A stretch of DNA of 32,035 nt from Actinomycetota bacterium (GTDB taxonomy: Bacteria > Actinomycetota > Actinomycetes > Actinomycetales > Actinomycetaceae). Location of the stretch: assembly GCA_009930425.1 (NCBI GenBank), contig RZYE01000006.1, positions 1 to 32,035 on the forward strand, given 5' to 3'. The translations under genes were made by a program, and so were the position numbers. Positions 1-8,260 of this stretch are shown here, piece after piece. Position 1 is the first letter of the stretch. Each line of letters begins with the position of its first letter. A model generated the notes under the pieces. That model was not told where the DNA came from. It saw only the letters and a program-made list of their open reading frames with translations, and ran no database searches.

Positions 1-110
1 ACGGCAGGGAGATCAACTGGCCACCAACAAGGACATCACGTGACCACCCACAAGGACATCACGTGACCGCCCACAGGGAAGTCCCACTGGCCATTGACAA
101 CGTACGCCGA
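1..110. repeat. Degenerate 23-bp direct repeats, possible insertion-sequence end
   Basis: Units of 23 bp follow each other head to tail: 18-40 (TGGCCACCAACAAGGACATC...), 41-63 (TGACCACCCACAAGGACATC...) and 64-86 (TGACCGCCCACAGGGAAGTC...). A partial unit precedes them at 1-17 and a decayed one follows from 88. Spaced direct repeats of this kind occur at the ends of IS21-type elements, where the transposase binds. That family assignment is inference, since the element body would lie outside the window to the left. No transposase gene is visible here. Confidence 0.45.
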
Positions 111-390
111 CGACGGCACTGCCGGCGTCGTCGACAAGCCTGCCTACTTCGGAACTGACTTGTGGTGCCCAGGGACACACCTGTGACTCGGACTGAGGGC
201 GGGCCGGAGCGAGCCCGCGGCATCCCGCGGATCCTGCCGCGGTTCAGCGTCTGACCAGTCCCAGGTGTGTCCCTACGCACCGCCGAGTCACCATTGGAGG
301 CTCAGGGTGAGGCGGCTACAGGGCGGAATCGGGCCAGAGAAGTGCTCATCGGGCGAGGAAGGCACGTGAGCGGGGCCGGAGGGTACCTCC
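111..390. other. Gene-free stretch with inverted repeats
   Basis: I see no credible gene here; the listed 73-aa minus ORF is Arg-rich and low in complexity. The stretch holds a near-palindrome around 108-134 (CGACGACGGCA against TGCCGGCGTCGTCG). It also holds a perfect 13-bp inverted repeat, AGGGACACACCTG at 171-183 and CAGGTGTGTCCCT at 262-274, with 78 bp between the arms. A short GGAGG-GTA-CCTCC hairpin at about 378-390 lies just past the esterase stop codon and could be a weak terminator. No T-run follows any of these. Confidence 0.4.
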
Positions 391-1425
391 TCAGAGACCG
401 AGCAGTCCCTTCACCCAGCTGACCTGCTTCTCCCATTGCACAACCTGGCCACCTTCGTGCTGGTTGAACGGGTACACGTCCATCTCCACGGGCCCAGCCA
501 GCGCATTCGCCGCCGCGAACACCGTGGAGGGCGGGCAGGTCTGGTCCAGCAGCGCCGCCGACACCCGCGCCGGCGCCGTCACCCGCCGCGCCATGTTCAC
601 CCCGTCGAAGTAGCTCAGCGTCGAGAACACCGACTCAACCGCCCCCCGGTGCACCGCGAGGTAGCGCACGATCTCCCCATACGGGTCGGCGTCGGTCATT
701 CCCACCGCACGTTCGAAGTGGCAGAGGAAGGGGACGTCGGCGAGGACGGCGGCAACACCGCCCGCGGGACTCGGGCCCGCTCCCGCGGTGCCCCTACCCA
801 CGCCCGCAGGCCCGTCCCCCATCCCAGCCAGCGCCGCCGCGGCCAGCGCGATGCCCCCGCCCTGGCTGATGCCGGCCACCACCACCCGCGCCGGATCCAC
901 CTCATCCAACTCCCGCACGTGGTCAACGGCCCGCACCGCGTCGGTGGACACCCGCCGGTAGTAGTAGTCCCGCGGATCGTCGATCCCGCGCGTCATGTAC
1001 CCCGGCACCGCGGGGCCCGTCCCGTGCGGATCCGGCGTCGCGCCCCCCGACCCCCACGACGACCCCTGCCCCCTCGTGTCCATCACCAACTGCACGAAGC
1101 CGGCGCACGCCCACAGGCAGTTGTCGTACGGGAGGCCGCGCCCGCCGCCGTACCCGAGGTACTGCACCACCGCGGGCGCCGGGCCGTCCAGCCCGCGCGG
1201 CACGAGCAGCCACGCCGCCACCGGGTCGCCAGCGAAGCCCGGGAAGCGCACGTCCCGGATCTCCACGTCCCGCAGGTGTCCCTCCACCACCTCCGACGAC
1301 GCCGCAGCCCCCACCGCCCGCGCCTCGCCGATCGTCTCGGTCCAGAACTCCTCGAAGTCCGCGGGTTCGCGGACGGTGGGACGGTAGGTGCGGAGTTCGT
1401 CGAGGGGCAGGTCGAAGAGGGCCAT
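391..1425 (-). CDS. Acetyl xylan esterase / cephalosporin-C deacetylase (CE7 family)
   Basis: This is a 344-aa alpha/beta hydrolase of carbohydrate esterase family 7, which removes acetyl groups from xylo-oligosaccharides and related substrates, usually in the cytoplasm. The CE7 signature is complete: RGQG after the oxyanion-hole region, the nucleophile elbow GISQGGG, an Asp in LLDQTCPPST and the catalytic His in NQHEGG near the C-terminus. The start MALFDLPLDELRTY matches the usual family N-terminus. Length is normal for CE7 (about 320-340 aa). There is no signal peptide. A Gly/Ala/Pro-rich insertion (about GDGPAGVGRGTAGAGPSPAG) follows the nucleophile region and looks like an actinobacterial low-complexity loop. 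It lies 20 nt downstream of the GyrI-like gene and may be co-transcribed with it. Confidence 0.9.
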   Translation of the reverse strand: MALFDLPLDELRTYRPTVREPADFEEFWTETIGEARAVGAAASSEVVEGHLRDVEIRDVRFPGFAGDPVAAWLLVPRGLDGPAPAVVQYLGYGGGRGLPYDNCLWACAGFVQLVMDTRGQGSSWGSGGATPDPHGTGPAVPGYMTRGIDDPRDYYYRRVSTDAVRAVDHVRELDEVDPARVVVAGISQGGGIALAAAALAGMGDGPAGVGRGTAGAGPSPAGGVAAVLADVPFLCHFERAVGMTDADPYGEIVRYLAVHRGAVESVFSTLSYFDGVNMARRVTAPARVSAALLDQTCPPSTVFAAANALAGPVEMDVYPFNQHEGGQVVQWEKQVSWVKGLLGL

Positions 1426-1445
1426 GCGCCCAGCCTAGGCCGCCC

Positions 1446-1919
1446 CTACCCGACGAGCGGCCAGGTCACGAGGGTCTCGGAGGCCTCGGGATGTTGCGGT
1501 TCTGGCTCGTTGAGGTAGCTCTCCCACATGACGTCGGCCGGCTGGAGGCCCTTCTCGCCGAGCCAGTGCATGAGCCGCGCGTACGCCCCTTCCAGTGAGT
1601 CGTAGGTCCCCACGTGGAGGAGCTGCGCGGCGCGGCCGCCGGGGAGGTCGGCGGCGGTGACGCCGTCGTCGGTGGGCGAGACGGGCGACGCCGTCGGGAA
1701 CCCGGCGGCGACGTCCACGGTCTCGGACGGCATGCCGAAGTACATGCCGAACGGCGGCCCGACCACGTGCACGCCCTGCGCCTGCGCGGCGGCAATGGTG
1801 GCGTGGAAGGCGCGGTCGAAGAACTCGGTCAGCGCGGACATCGGGACGTTCTCCCGCACCACGGCCGCGTGGGCCGGCGCGAGGATGACGATCTGGGGTT
1901 CGGTGGAGTAGTCGGACAT
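1446..1919 (-). CDS. GyrI-like / effector-binding domain protein
   Basis: The product is 157 aa when started at MSDYSTEP. That ATG has a good AGGAGG site 9 nt upstream, so the 24 extra N-terminal codons in the ORF track were dropped. The sequence fits the GyrI-like small-molecule-binding fold (the effector-binding domain of AraC/MerR-type regulators found alone): an N-terminal strand PQIVILAPAHAAVVRENV, a helix with FFDRAFHATIAAAQAQG, then GPPFGMYFGMPSETVDVAAGFP, and the closing GTYDSLEGAYARLMHWLGEKG followed by WESYLNEPE. There is no DNA-binding domain, so it more likely sequesters or hydrolyses a small ligand than acts as a repressor. It is probably co-transcribed with the CE7 esterase downstream. 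Confidence 0.82.
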   Translation of the reverse strand: MSDYSTEPQIVILAPAHAAVVRENVPMSALTEFFDRAFHATIAAAQAQGVHVVGPPFGMYFGMPSETVDVAAGFPTASPVSPTDDGVTAADLPGGRAAQLLHVGTYDSLEGAYARLMHWLGEKGLQPADVMWESYLNEPEPQHPEASETLVTWPLVG

Positions 1920-2030
1920 CAGAGGCCTCCTGATCGGGTGTAGAGACAAGTCTCCTCCGGCCGTGCCGTACCCACAATGCCCCGGCGGCATCGATCGGAG
2001 TGGAAATGGGACACTTGGTCAAGTGGCGCC

Positions 2031-2101
2031 GAGCGGCGGGAAGCAGAGGGTGAGCGGCCGGCGGGAAGCAGAGGGCGAGCGGCCGGCGGGAAGCAGGGGC
2101 C
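2031..2101. repeat. Three-copy tandem repeat (about 25 bp)
   Basis: Copies are 2031-2051 (a 22-bp-like shortened copy), 2052-2076 and 2077-2101, with consensus GAGCGGCCGGCGGGAAGCAG plus AGGGC. The repeat sits in the gap between the divergent GyrI-like gene and the cyclotransferase gene, directly upstream of the latter's ribosome binding site. It may be a polymorphic leader or a set of binding sites; no function can be read from it. Confidence 0.75.
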
Positions 2102-2123
2102 AAGCAGCGGAGAGGAGAGAGCG

Positions 2124-2693
2124 ATGTACGTGTTCGCCCACGGTTCGCTGCTCTTCCCCGAGTCCTTGGCCCGGACACTGCCGGACGTGAACCTCGATGC
2201 CTGTGTCCCGGCACGGTGCCACGGGTTCCGGCGGACGTTCGGCGTGGCCTTCCCCAACGACGGCAGCCAGGCGGACAAGGCATTCTTCGAACCGGACGGC
2301 AACCGGCCCCGCTTCGTGGTGTTCGGGGACCTCGTGCCCGCGCATCACTCCTCGGCCAACGGCATCTGCGTGCCCGTGGACGAGGCGGCGCTCGGGATGC
2401 TCGCCCGCCGGGAACGGCGGTACACCACCGTGGAGATCACGGACCGGATCGACCCCTACCCCGGCGGCGAACCGCTGGCGGGCGAGGTGGTGGCGTTCGT
2501 CGGCAGGGCCGAGTTCACGCGGCCGGAGCACATCGAGCGCGGGGTGGTGCCCCGCGACTACGTGGACACGATCCTGCGCGGTGCTTCCCACTGGGAGTCC
2601 GTCTGTGGCGGGTTCGAACAGGACCTCCACGCCAGCACTGCCCTACCCCCGGCCGAACGGCTGCGGGACCTCACCCGCGTCGACTACCGGTAG
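2124..2693 (+). CDS. Gamma-glutamylcyclotransferase-like (AIG2/GGCT fold) protein
   Basis: The product is 189 aa from ATG 2124, which follows a GGAGAGGAGA purine-rich site. The ORF-track start at 1977 would translate the tandem repeat and was rejected. The N-terminus YVFAHGSLLFPESLARTL matches the Y-G-S-L glycine loop of the GGCT/AIG2 fold, with His in place of the usual Tyr before Gly-Ser. The conserved acidic region is present as MLARRERRYTTVEI, where the Glu would be the catalytic acid. The family cyclises gamma-glutamyl amines or dipeptides to 5-oxoproline, but substrates vary widely and this one is unknown. It is convergent with the FecR-like gene, whose stop lies 12 bp away. Confidence 0.75.
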   Translation: MYVFAHGSLLFPESLARTLPDVNLDACVPARCHGFRRTFGVAFPNDGSQADKAFFEPDGNRPRFVVFGDLVPAHHSSANGICVPVDEAALGMLARRERRYTTVEITDRIDPYPGGEPLAGEVVAFVGRAEFTRPEHIERGVVPRDYVDTILRGASHWESVCGGFEQDLHASTALPPAERLRDLTRVDYR

Positions 2694-2705
2694 CCGCTTC
2701 GGCCG

Positions 2706-3779
2706 TCACCCGATGCACCACTGCAGCGCAGTCTCCCCACTCGTCTCGGCGAGCGTGGCCCGGTTCAGGCCTCGGAGCGTGACGGTGAAGACGAGGGTGG
2801 TCCTGCCGTCGGGGTCGGCGGAATCGTACTGGTAGTCGGGCTGGATCACGGCCCGGAAGGTCCGGTCGTCCACGCGCTCCATGGCGAACACGTCCACCGT
2901 CTCCCCGTTCCAGCCGTAGGCGATGGACGCGGTCCGCACCTCGGCAACCGCCTCGTCCGGTCCGGTGACGATCGCGAAGACCTCCACCTGCCGGTCCCCG
3001 GTGCACTCCGGGACGACCACCTCGTCCGTGCTCTGCCTCAGTTCGAGGCCGAGCGGCTCGCCCTCGCCCTCGCCGTCGCCCTCATCCGGGCCCTCTCCCT
3101 CGTCGCCCGGCTCGAGAAGCCGATCGTCCGGAATGGCACCGTTGGTCAACTCGTCCAGCGGCGGGAACATGTCCACGTCCGGCACCTCCGACCGCCACGC
3201 CGGCACGGGCCCCACGGGCGGGTCGCCGCGCCACACCCACGCCTGCTCGCCCGCGGTGAGCGCCACCGTCACCTCCTCGGCCTCCACCTCCACGTAGCCG
3301 TCCGCCACGATCACCCACAGCAGCCCGATCGCCTCGTCCACGAACACGAGGAACTCCGTCCCCGACGCCGTCACCACCGCCCAGTCCGTCCCCACCACCG
3401 TGCGCGTGGTCACCTTGCCGTAGATCGTCCCGTGCGTCATCTGCGTGAGGCACACCGGCGCCGACAGGCTGGGCACGCCCTCCACGTGCAGGGTCGTGGC
3501 GCGGAAGACATCCAGGACGCAGCCGCTCATCTCCAGACGGGCACGGCCGGCGTCGTTGACGCTGACGCCGTCGCCCTCGGCCATGCCGCGGTGCTCGCTG
3601 GCCGGCACGAACTCGCGCGCGCGGCTCGCCCCGTCCAGCCGCTCCACGTCGCTCGTCACCGAGAGCAGGTCCGCCCCCGAGCCGTCGTCGGCGGTCAGCC
3701 ACCACCACGCCCCGCCGGCCAGTACGAGCACCAGCACGACGACGGCGAACGTCCCCATCCGCGATCCACGTCCACTCAT
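2706..3779 (-). CDS. Membrane-anchored FecR-domain protein
   Basis: The 357-aa protein has one N-terminal membrane segment (about residues 9-27, TFAVVVLVLVLAGGAWWWL) with a basic cytoplasmic start, so most of it faces outside. Residues about 65-185 resemble a FecR-type domain: GMAEGDGVSVNDAGRARLEM, a middle GTIYGKV strand, VVTASGTEFLVFVDE, then DGYVEVEAEEVTVALTAGEQ. An acidic linker (about EGEGPDEGDGEGEGE) leads to a C-terminal beta-rich domain containing two Cys (PECTGDR and LQWCIG) that could form a disulfide. Its ATG overlaps the stop of the caspase-HEAT-TM gene by ATGA, so the two are translationally coupled and probably form one membrane unit. FecR domains often act as envelope-side signal modules; that role is inferred. 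Confidence 0.75.
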   Translation of the reverse strand: MSGRGSRMGTFAVVVLVLVLAGGAWWWLTADDGSGADLLSVTSDVERLDGASRAREFVPASEHRGMAEGDGVSVNDAGRARLEMSGCVLDVFRATTLHVEGVPSLSAPVCLTQMTHGTIYGKVTTRTVVGTDWAVVTASGTEFLVFVDEAIGLLWVIVADGYVEVEAEEVTVALTAGEQAWVWRGDPPVGPVPAWRSEVPDVDMFPPLDELTNGAIPDDRLLEPGDEGEGPDEGDGEGEGEPLGLELRQSTDEVVVPECTGDRQVEVFAIVTGPDEAVAEVRTASIAYGWNGETVDVFAMERVDDRTFRAVIQPDYQYDSADPDGRTTLVFTVTLRGLNRATLAETSGETALQWCIG

Positions 3780-6097
3780 CGCTGCCCCTCCTTCGTCAGC
3801 CCGTTCGGCCTGCCAGCCTCCGGTGGCACTGCCCCTGCCGGTGCCCCCGTTGGCGTGCCCTCCTCCACCGGCCAGCCGAGTGCGAGGGCCAGCCCGAACA
3901 CGAAGCCGGCAACCGCCCAGGCCACCACCTCCGCCGTCATCCCGGCGATCAGGAACCGCTCACTCCCACGCAACGCCACGAATCCCGCCACGCTGAGGAC
4001 CACCACGAGGGCCGGCCCCCACCGCCGGCCGTGCGGCCATCCGGGGGCGGGCAGCGCCGTCGCCACGGCCAGGCCGAGCGCCGGCCCGAGCACCAGTCCC
4101 GGCACCAGCCACAGCCAGCCTGCGCCCGGTGGGCAGCCGTCGGCGCCGCCGGTGCACCCCACGCCGAGGAACCAGTTCGGTACCCAGAGCGCCGCGGCAA
4201 CCACGAGCCCGGCCGCCAGCCCACCCACCGCCCCGGCGCGCAGGCGTTGGTGCCGGCTGGCCGCGGCCGTCATCCGGGGGAGTGCGAACAGGGCCACGCC
4301 CGCGACCAGCCCGGGGAGCGCGCTGACGGTGATCACGGCGGGGGCGTAGGCCCGCAGGTCGGCGCGGAAGGCCACCACCGTGACCGCCACGTACGCCAGC
4401 GCGAGCCCCACGGCACTCGCGATCCCGACTGCCCCCGCATCACCCATCAGGGCCGGCAGCCGGGGTGCCAGCCGGCGCCGCGCCACGTGGTAGCGCCGCC
4501 ATGCCGCCACCCGGGTGGGGAGGCGGGGCCAGGCGGCGTCGTCGTCGGGATGGGCCACCGCCACGCACGCGAGGGCGTCCACGAGGTGCGAGCGCGCGGC
4601 CCGCGGCGCGTCCGCCACCCGCGCCACCAGCATCCCCGCCGACTCCGGCACGTGCCCCAACCCCACCTTCGCCGCCTCGCGCAGGGTCGCATCCGGGTCT
4701 CCCACGAGGCCCGCCAGCGTCTCGACCGCCGCCACCCGCTCGGCCGCCGCCTCACCCGGATGGTCCACCGACGACGTCGTCACCAGCTGTCCCAGCGCCC
4801 GCGCCGCGGCGGGGCGGGGGGGTCGGGGGATTTCGCCGCGCACGATGCGCAGGAGCGGGCCGAAGCCACAGGGCTCGCCGAGAGAGCCGAGGGACTCAGC
4901 GGCGGCGTCCTGCAGGTCGGCGAGTTCGGTGGGGGAGGGGAGCACGGTGCCGGGCGTGCCCGCCCATGGGCCGGGCATGCTCGCCGCCGGGCCGGAGGCG
5001 GTGGCGCCGGTCCCGCCCGTCGTGTGGCCCGTCGCGCCTGTCGCCGGGCCGGGGCCTCGTGGGCTCGCCCCCACCCCGTCCCCACACGACTCCTCCAGCA
5101 CCCGCACCAGCTCCGCGCCGGCCAGCGGGGCCGTGGGCAGCCCGCGCATGGCGCCGAGCTGGTGGGCCGCGGCCTCCCGGTCGCGCGCGTGGGCGCTGTA
5201 GAGGTTGCGCAGGATGGTGGTGGGCAGGCGGGGGCGGATGGGGCGGAAGGTGAAGTCGGCGCCGTCGGGCCGGGCCTGGATGGTGCCGCCCACGGGGGTC
5301 TGGGCGGTGGCCGTGGGCCGCAGCCGGACGCGGGAGCGCCACGGCACCTCGGCGCAGACGAACGTGATGAGTTCGCGGGCGGTGACGGTGCCGTCGGGGC
5401 GTTGGCCGGAGTCGGCGAGGCCGTCGATGCCGTCGAGGAGGGCGCGGGTGAAGACCGAGTGCTGGCCGGCGCCGCCGTCGAGGACGGGCTGGTCCTCGGT
5501 GCCGGCCACGAGGATCCGGATGACCTGGTCCTGGCGGGCGCCGGCGTGGACGGCGTCGGTGAGGCGCAGTGCGGTGCCGGCGTAGCAGGCGTCGAGGACG
5601 AGCAGCACACGCTCGGCGGGGAGGGACCGGGCGTCCTCCACGAGCGCGGCCTCGGACAACCAGGACTCTGGCGTCGCACCGCCGTCCGCGGGAATCAGGT
5701 ACCCCTCGGGGTGGTGCCCGGCTGCGGGGTTGCCGGCTGCACGGGTCGCGGCTCGGGAGGTCCCGGCTGCGGTGGTCGAGGACCCCCGGACGCTGATCCC
5801 ATGCCCCGCGAAGAACACGAGCACCTCGTCAGCTGGCCGCAGGGTGGTGCGCCAGTCCTCGAGGACCCCGCGGATGGCCGCTGCGGTGGCATCGCGGTCC
5901 AGCAGCGAGATGACGGCGAAGCCGAAGTCGGCGGTGAGGCGCTGAGCGACGGCCACGGCGTCGTTGCGCGCATTGGCGAGATCCGCGTGGTGGGGGGCGT
6001 AGGTGTCGATGCCGACCACCAGCGCGACGCGCCGTCCCGCGGGGGCCTCGGTCCGTTCGGCCGTGCCCCGTGAAATCCCACGGACGTCCCCCCGCAT
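3776..6097 (-). CDS. Caspase-like peptidase (C14) with helical-repeat region and multi-pass membrane tail
   Basis: The product is 773 aa from ATG 6097, supported by a GGAGGAG site; the 1510-aa ORF is only an upstream extension antisense to the next gene. Residues 22-290 are a caspase/metacaspase domain with VALVVGIDTY, the catalytic His in VFFAGHG (H99) and the catalytic Cys in LVLDACYAG (C171). A Gly/Thr/Ala-rich linker follows, then an alpha-helical region of HEAT-like character (QDAAAESLGSLGEP, AAARALGQL, LREAAKVGLGHVPESA). The last 250 residues hold about six or seven hydrophobic segments. The peptidase is therefore tethered at the inner face of the membrane. It is divergent from the second caspase and coupled to the FecR-like gene. 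Bacterial caspases of this type act as executioners in conflict systems; the substrate is unknown. Confidence 0.85.
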   Translation of the reverse strand: MRGDVRGISRGTAERTEAPAGRRVALVVGIDTYAPHHADLANARNDAVAVAQRLTADFGFAVISLLDRDATAAAIRGVLEDWRTTLRPADEVLVFFAGHGISVRGSSTTAAGTSRAATRAAGNPAAGHHPEGYLIPADGGATPESWLSEAALVEDARSLPAERVLLVLDACYAGTALRLTDAVHAGARQDQVIRILVAGTEDQPVLDGGAGQHSVFTRALLDGIDGLADSGQRPDGTVTARELITFVCAEVPWRSRVRLRPTATAQTPVGGTIQARPDGADFTFRPIRPRLPTTILRNLYSAHARDREAAAHQLGAMRGLPTAPLAGAELVRVLEESCGDGVGASPRGPGPATGATGHTTGGTGATASGPAASMPGPWAGTPGTVLPSPTELADLQDAAAESLGSLGEPCGFGPLLRIVRGEIPRPPRPAAARALGQLVTTSSVDHPGEAAAERVAAVETLAGLVGDPDATLREAAKVGLGHVPESAGMLVARVADAPRAARSHLVDALACVAVAHPDDDAAWPRLPTRVAAWRRYHVARRRLAPRLPALMGDAGAVGIASAVGLALAYVAVTVVAFRADLRAYAPAVITVSALPGLVAGVALFALPRMTAAASRHQRLRAGAVGGLAAGLVVAAALWVPNWFLGVGCTGGADGCPPGAGWLWLVPGLVLGPALGLAVATALPAPGWPHGRRWGPALVVVLSVAGFVALRGSERFLIAGMTAEVVAWAVAGFVFGLALALGWPVEEGTPTGAPAGAVPPEAGRPNGLTKEGQR

Positions 6098-6235
6098 GGG
6101 GATGGTCTCCTCCACAGGTGTTTGATCTCGCAGGGGTTCGCGGCTGTTTCGTGCAGGTTCGTTGCGCCGGTGCTTCCTGCGACGCGACAGGTGGGCTCCT
6201 GCGCCGGGAGTGCCGCCCACAACCCAGGAGGGGCC
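6098..6235. promoter_or_regulatory. Divergent intergenic region between the two caspase genes
   Basis: These 138 bp separate two divergent caspase-like genes and must hold promoters for both directions. Strong ribosome binding sites are visible at each end: GGAGGAG on the minus strand and AGGAGGGG on the plus strand. I could not identify a convincing -35/-10 pair or operator. The shared location suggests joint control of both caspase operons. Confidence 0.4.
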
Positions 6236-8176
6236 ATGGCGGAGGACCACGGACGGACCCTGTGGGCGCTGGTCGTGGGCGTCGACGCCTACCCGGCACC
6301 GGTCCGGCCGCTCCACGGCTGCGTTGCCGACGCCACCCGGATCGCACAGCTGCTGCGCCGTCGCACCGAGGCGGCCGGGGACACGGCCGAGGTGCGCCTC
6401 CTGACGGACGCGGCGGTGACGCGCGAGGCCGTGCTCGCGGGGTTCCGGGAGCACCTCGCGGGGGCGGGGCCGCGGGACACCGCCGTCTTCTTCTACGCCG
6501 GGCACGGATCGCAGGAGAGTGCGTGGTTGCCCGCCCACCGTGCGGTGGAGCCGGACGGGCTGAACGAGACGCTCGTCCTCGCCGACAGCCGCGTGCCCGG
6601 CGGCCACGACCTCGCTGACAAGGAACTCGCCGTGCTCGTCGGGGAGGTGGCGGCCCGGGCGGGGCACGTCCTCGTGGTGCTGGACTGCTGCCACTCCGGC
6701 TCCGGGGTGCGCGCGCCCGCGGGTGGGGCGATCCGACACACGCCCGCCGATGACCGGCCTCGCGGCGTGGGCGACTACCTGGCGGGGGCGGCCGAGGACA
6801 CTGCGGCCGGGGGCCTGGCAGTAGGGGACGCGGCAGCAGGGAACCTCGCGGAGCCGCCGCCGGCGGCCGGGCCGGGCGCACGGGACGCCCAGCGCGGCGC
6901 AGGGGACGCGGCGACGGCGGGAGGCGGCGGCGTCGTCGGCGGGTACGTGCTGCTGGCCGCCTGCCGGCCGGACCAGACGGCGAAGGAGGTCTCGCTGGAC
7001 GGCGCCGCGCGTGGCGCGTTCTCCGTGGCGCTCGAGCGGGCGCTGGGCGGGCTGGCTGGGCCGGCGCGCTACGACGACGTCCACCGCTGGGTCGCCGCCG
7101 CCGTGCGCAACTTGGCGGCGGACCAGTCGCCGGTGCTGGAGGCGCCCTCGCCGAAGGACGCCCGCCGGCCGTTCCTCGGCGGCGTCGCGGCGCCGGCGGT
7201 GCCGGTGCACACCGCCGCGTGGGTGGCGGGCCGCGGCTGGGTCCTCGACGCCGGCCGGGCGCACGGGATGGCGCTGGGCTCGCCGGCCCGCCCGGCCGAG
7301 GTGTTCCTGCTCCCGGCCGCGGGCGGGGAGGCGGTGACCACGGCGCGCGTGGTGTCCGTGGGGGCGACGACGTCGCTGCTCCAGGTGGCTGACCCACTCG
7401 CCTTGGACGAGGGGTCGGTGTACCGCGCGGAGGTCACGCGGAACGGGCAGCCGGGGGTCGCGGTCGTGGTGACTGGGGAGCAGGCGGGTCGCGGGGCGCT
7501 GGCGAGTGGTGGTGTGCCGACGGTCGCGGCAGCGGTGCGGGAGCGGCTCGGGCGGTCGGCGGTGGTGCACGTGGCGGAGGCCGGGGAGCTCGAGGTGCGC
7601 TGCGAGCCCGGCGTGATCCGGGTGCTGCGGGCCGGCCTGGACGAGGAGGTGTGGGCGACCTGGACCCCGGGAGCCGGCGACGCCGGGCCGGCGGGGGGAG
7701 ACGGCGTCGTCGAGAGGACGGCCGTCGAGAGGGCGGCCGCGGTGTGCGAGCACGTGGGCCGGTGGCTGGGCGTGGCCGCGCGGGCGAACCCGACGTCGCG
7801 GCTGGAAGCGGACGCCGTCGAGCTCGCGATCCTGGACGCCGCTGGTGCGCCGCTTCCCGCCCCGGACGGGTCGGTGGAGGTGTGGTACGCGGGGCCGGGG
7901 GAGTCGGACCGGCCGGTGGTGCGGATCCGGTGCGCCAACCGCTCGCTCGTGCCGCTGCACTGCGCCGTGCTGGTACTGGGCGACGACTATGGGATCGGGT
8001 GCCTCACGGTGGGTGAGTCGGTGCTGCTGCGGCTGGAGTGGGGACGCGTGGGCCGGCGTCGCCGCTGCCGGATGAGGGGCCGGACTGGACCACGCGGCAG
8101 GTGCTGCTGCGGACGCGGCGCCCGCCCGGCGAGGAGAGGCCCACGGCTTGATCAAAGGCCTCGTCGGTCTCGGTGA
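6236..8176 (+). CDS. Caspase-like peptidase (C14), probable frameshift near 3' end
   Basis: The start ATG 6236 follows AGGAGGGGCC; the upstream in-frame ATG at 6122 lacks a site. The caspase domain (residues 8-330) shows LWALVVGVDAYP, the catalytic His in FFYAGHGSQ (H90) and the catalytic Cys in VVLDCCHSG (C152). An Ala/Gly-rich insertion follows the Cys region. The C-terminal half (KDARRPFLGG onward) is a beta-rich region with AVLVLGDDYGIGCLTVGESV. After GESVLLR, near 8030, the frame turns into an Arg/Cys-rich string. The neighbouring frame instead reads AGVGTRGPASPLPDEGPDW... and stops at TGA 8149-8151. A one-base loss in CGG(G)CTGG would explain this. The true product would then be about 638 aa ending at 8151. 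No membrane segment is seen. It heads the plus-strand operon. Confidence 0.82.
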   Translation: MAEDHGRTLWALVVGVDAYPAPVRPLHGCVADATRIAQLLRRRTEAAGDTAEVRLLTDAAVTREAVLAGFREHLAGAGPRDTAVFFYAGHGSQESAWLPAHRAVEPDGLNETLVLADSRVPGGHDLADKELAVLVGEVAARAGHVLVVLDCCHSGSGVRAPAGGAIRHTPADDRPRGVGDYLAGAAEDTAAGGLAVGDAAAGNLAEPPPAAGPGARDAQRGAGDAATAGGGGVVGGYVLLAACRPDQTAKEVSLDGAARGAFSVALERALGGLAGPARYDDVHRWVAAAVRNLAADQSPVLEAPSPKDARRPFLGGVAAPAVPVHTAAWVAGRGWVLDAGRAHGMALGSPARPAEVFLLPAAGGEAVTTARVVSVGATTSLLQVADPLALDEGSVYRAEVTRNGQPGVAVVVTGEQAGRGALASGGVPTVAAAVRERLGRSAVVHVAEAGELEVRCEPGVIRVLRAGLDEEVWATWTPGAGDAGPAGGDGVVERTAVERAAAVCEHVGRWLGVAARANPTSRLEADAVELAILDAAGAPLPAPDGSVEVWYAGPGESDRPVVRIRCANRSLVPLHCAVLVLGDDYGIGCLTVGESVLLRLEWGRVGRRRRCRMRGRTGPRGRCCCGRGARPARRGPRLDQRPRRSR

Positions 8177-8246
8177 GCCGCTATCGTGGCTTCCGGGTGC
8201 CCGCGACGCTGCGGGCGCAGGGGACCGCGCCAATGGCGTGGAGAGC

Positions 8247-8260
8247 AGGAGGTCACAGTG
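8247..8260 (+). promoter_or_regulatory. Ribosome binding site deciding the GTG start of the YbjN-like gene
   Basis: AGGAGG at 8247-8252 lies five bases before GTG 8258. This is the only good site in the frame and fixes the start. The site-to-start segment is nearly identical to the one at 10881-10894 before the PASTA gene. Confidence 0.8.

Noticed and set aside
59-280. 73-aa minus-strand ORF
   Set aside because: Arg-rich, no recognisable motif, spans the direct and inverted repeats.
436-1518. 360-aa plus-strand ORF over the esterase
   Set aside because: His/Arg/Pro-rich shadow of the CE7 gene on the other strand; no motif and no ribosome binding site.
4031-6073. 680-aa plus-strand ORF
   Set aside because: Antisense to the caspase-HEAT-TM gene, with Arg/Gly/His-rich low-complexity translation typical of GC-rich shadows.
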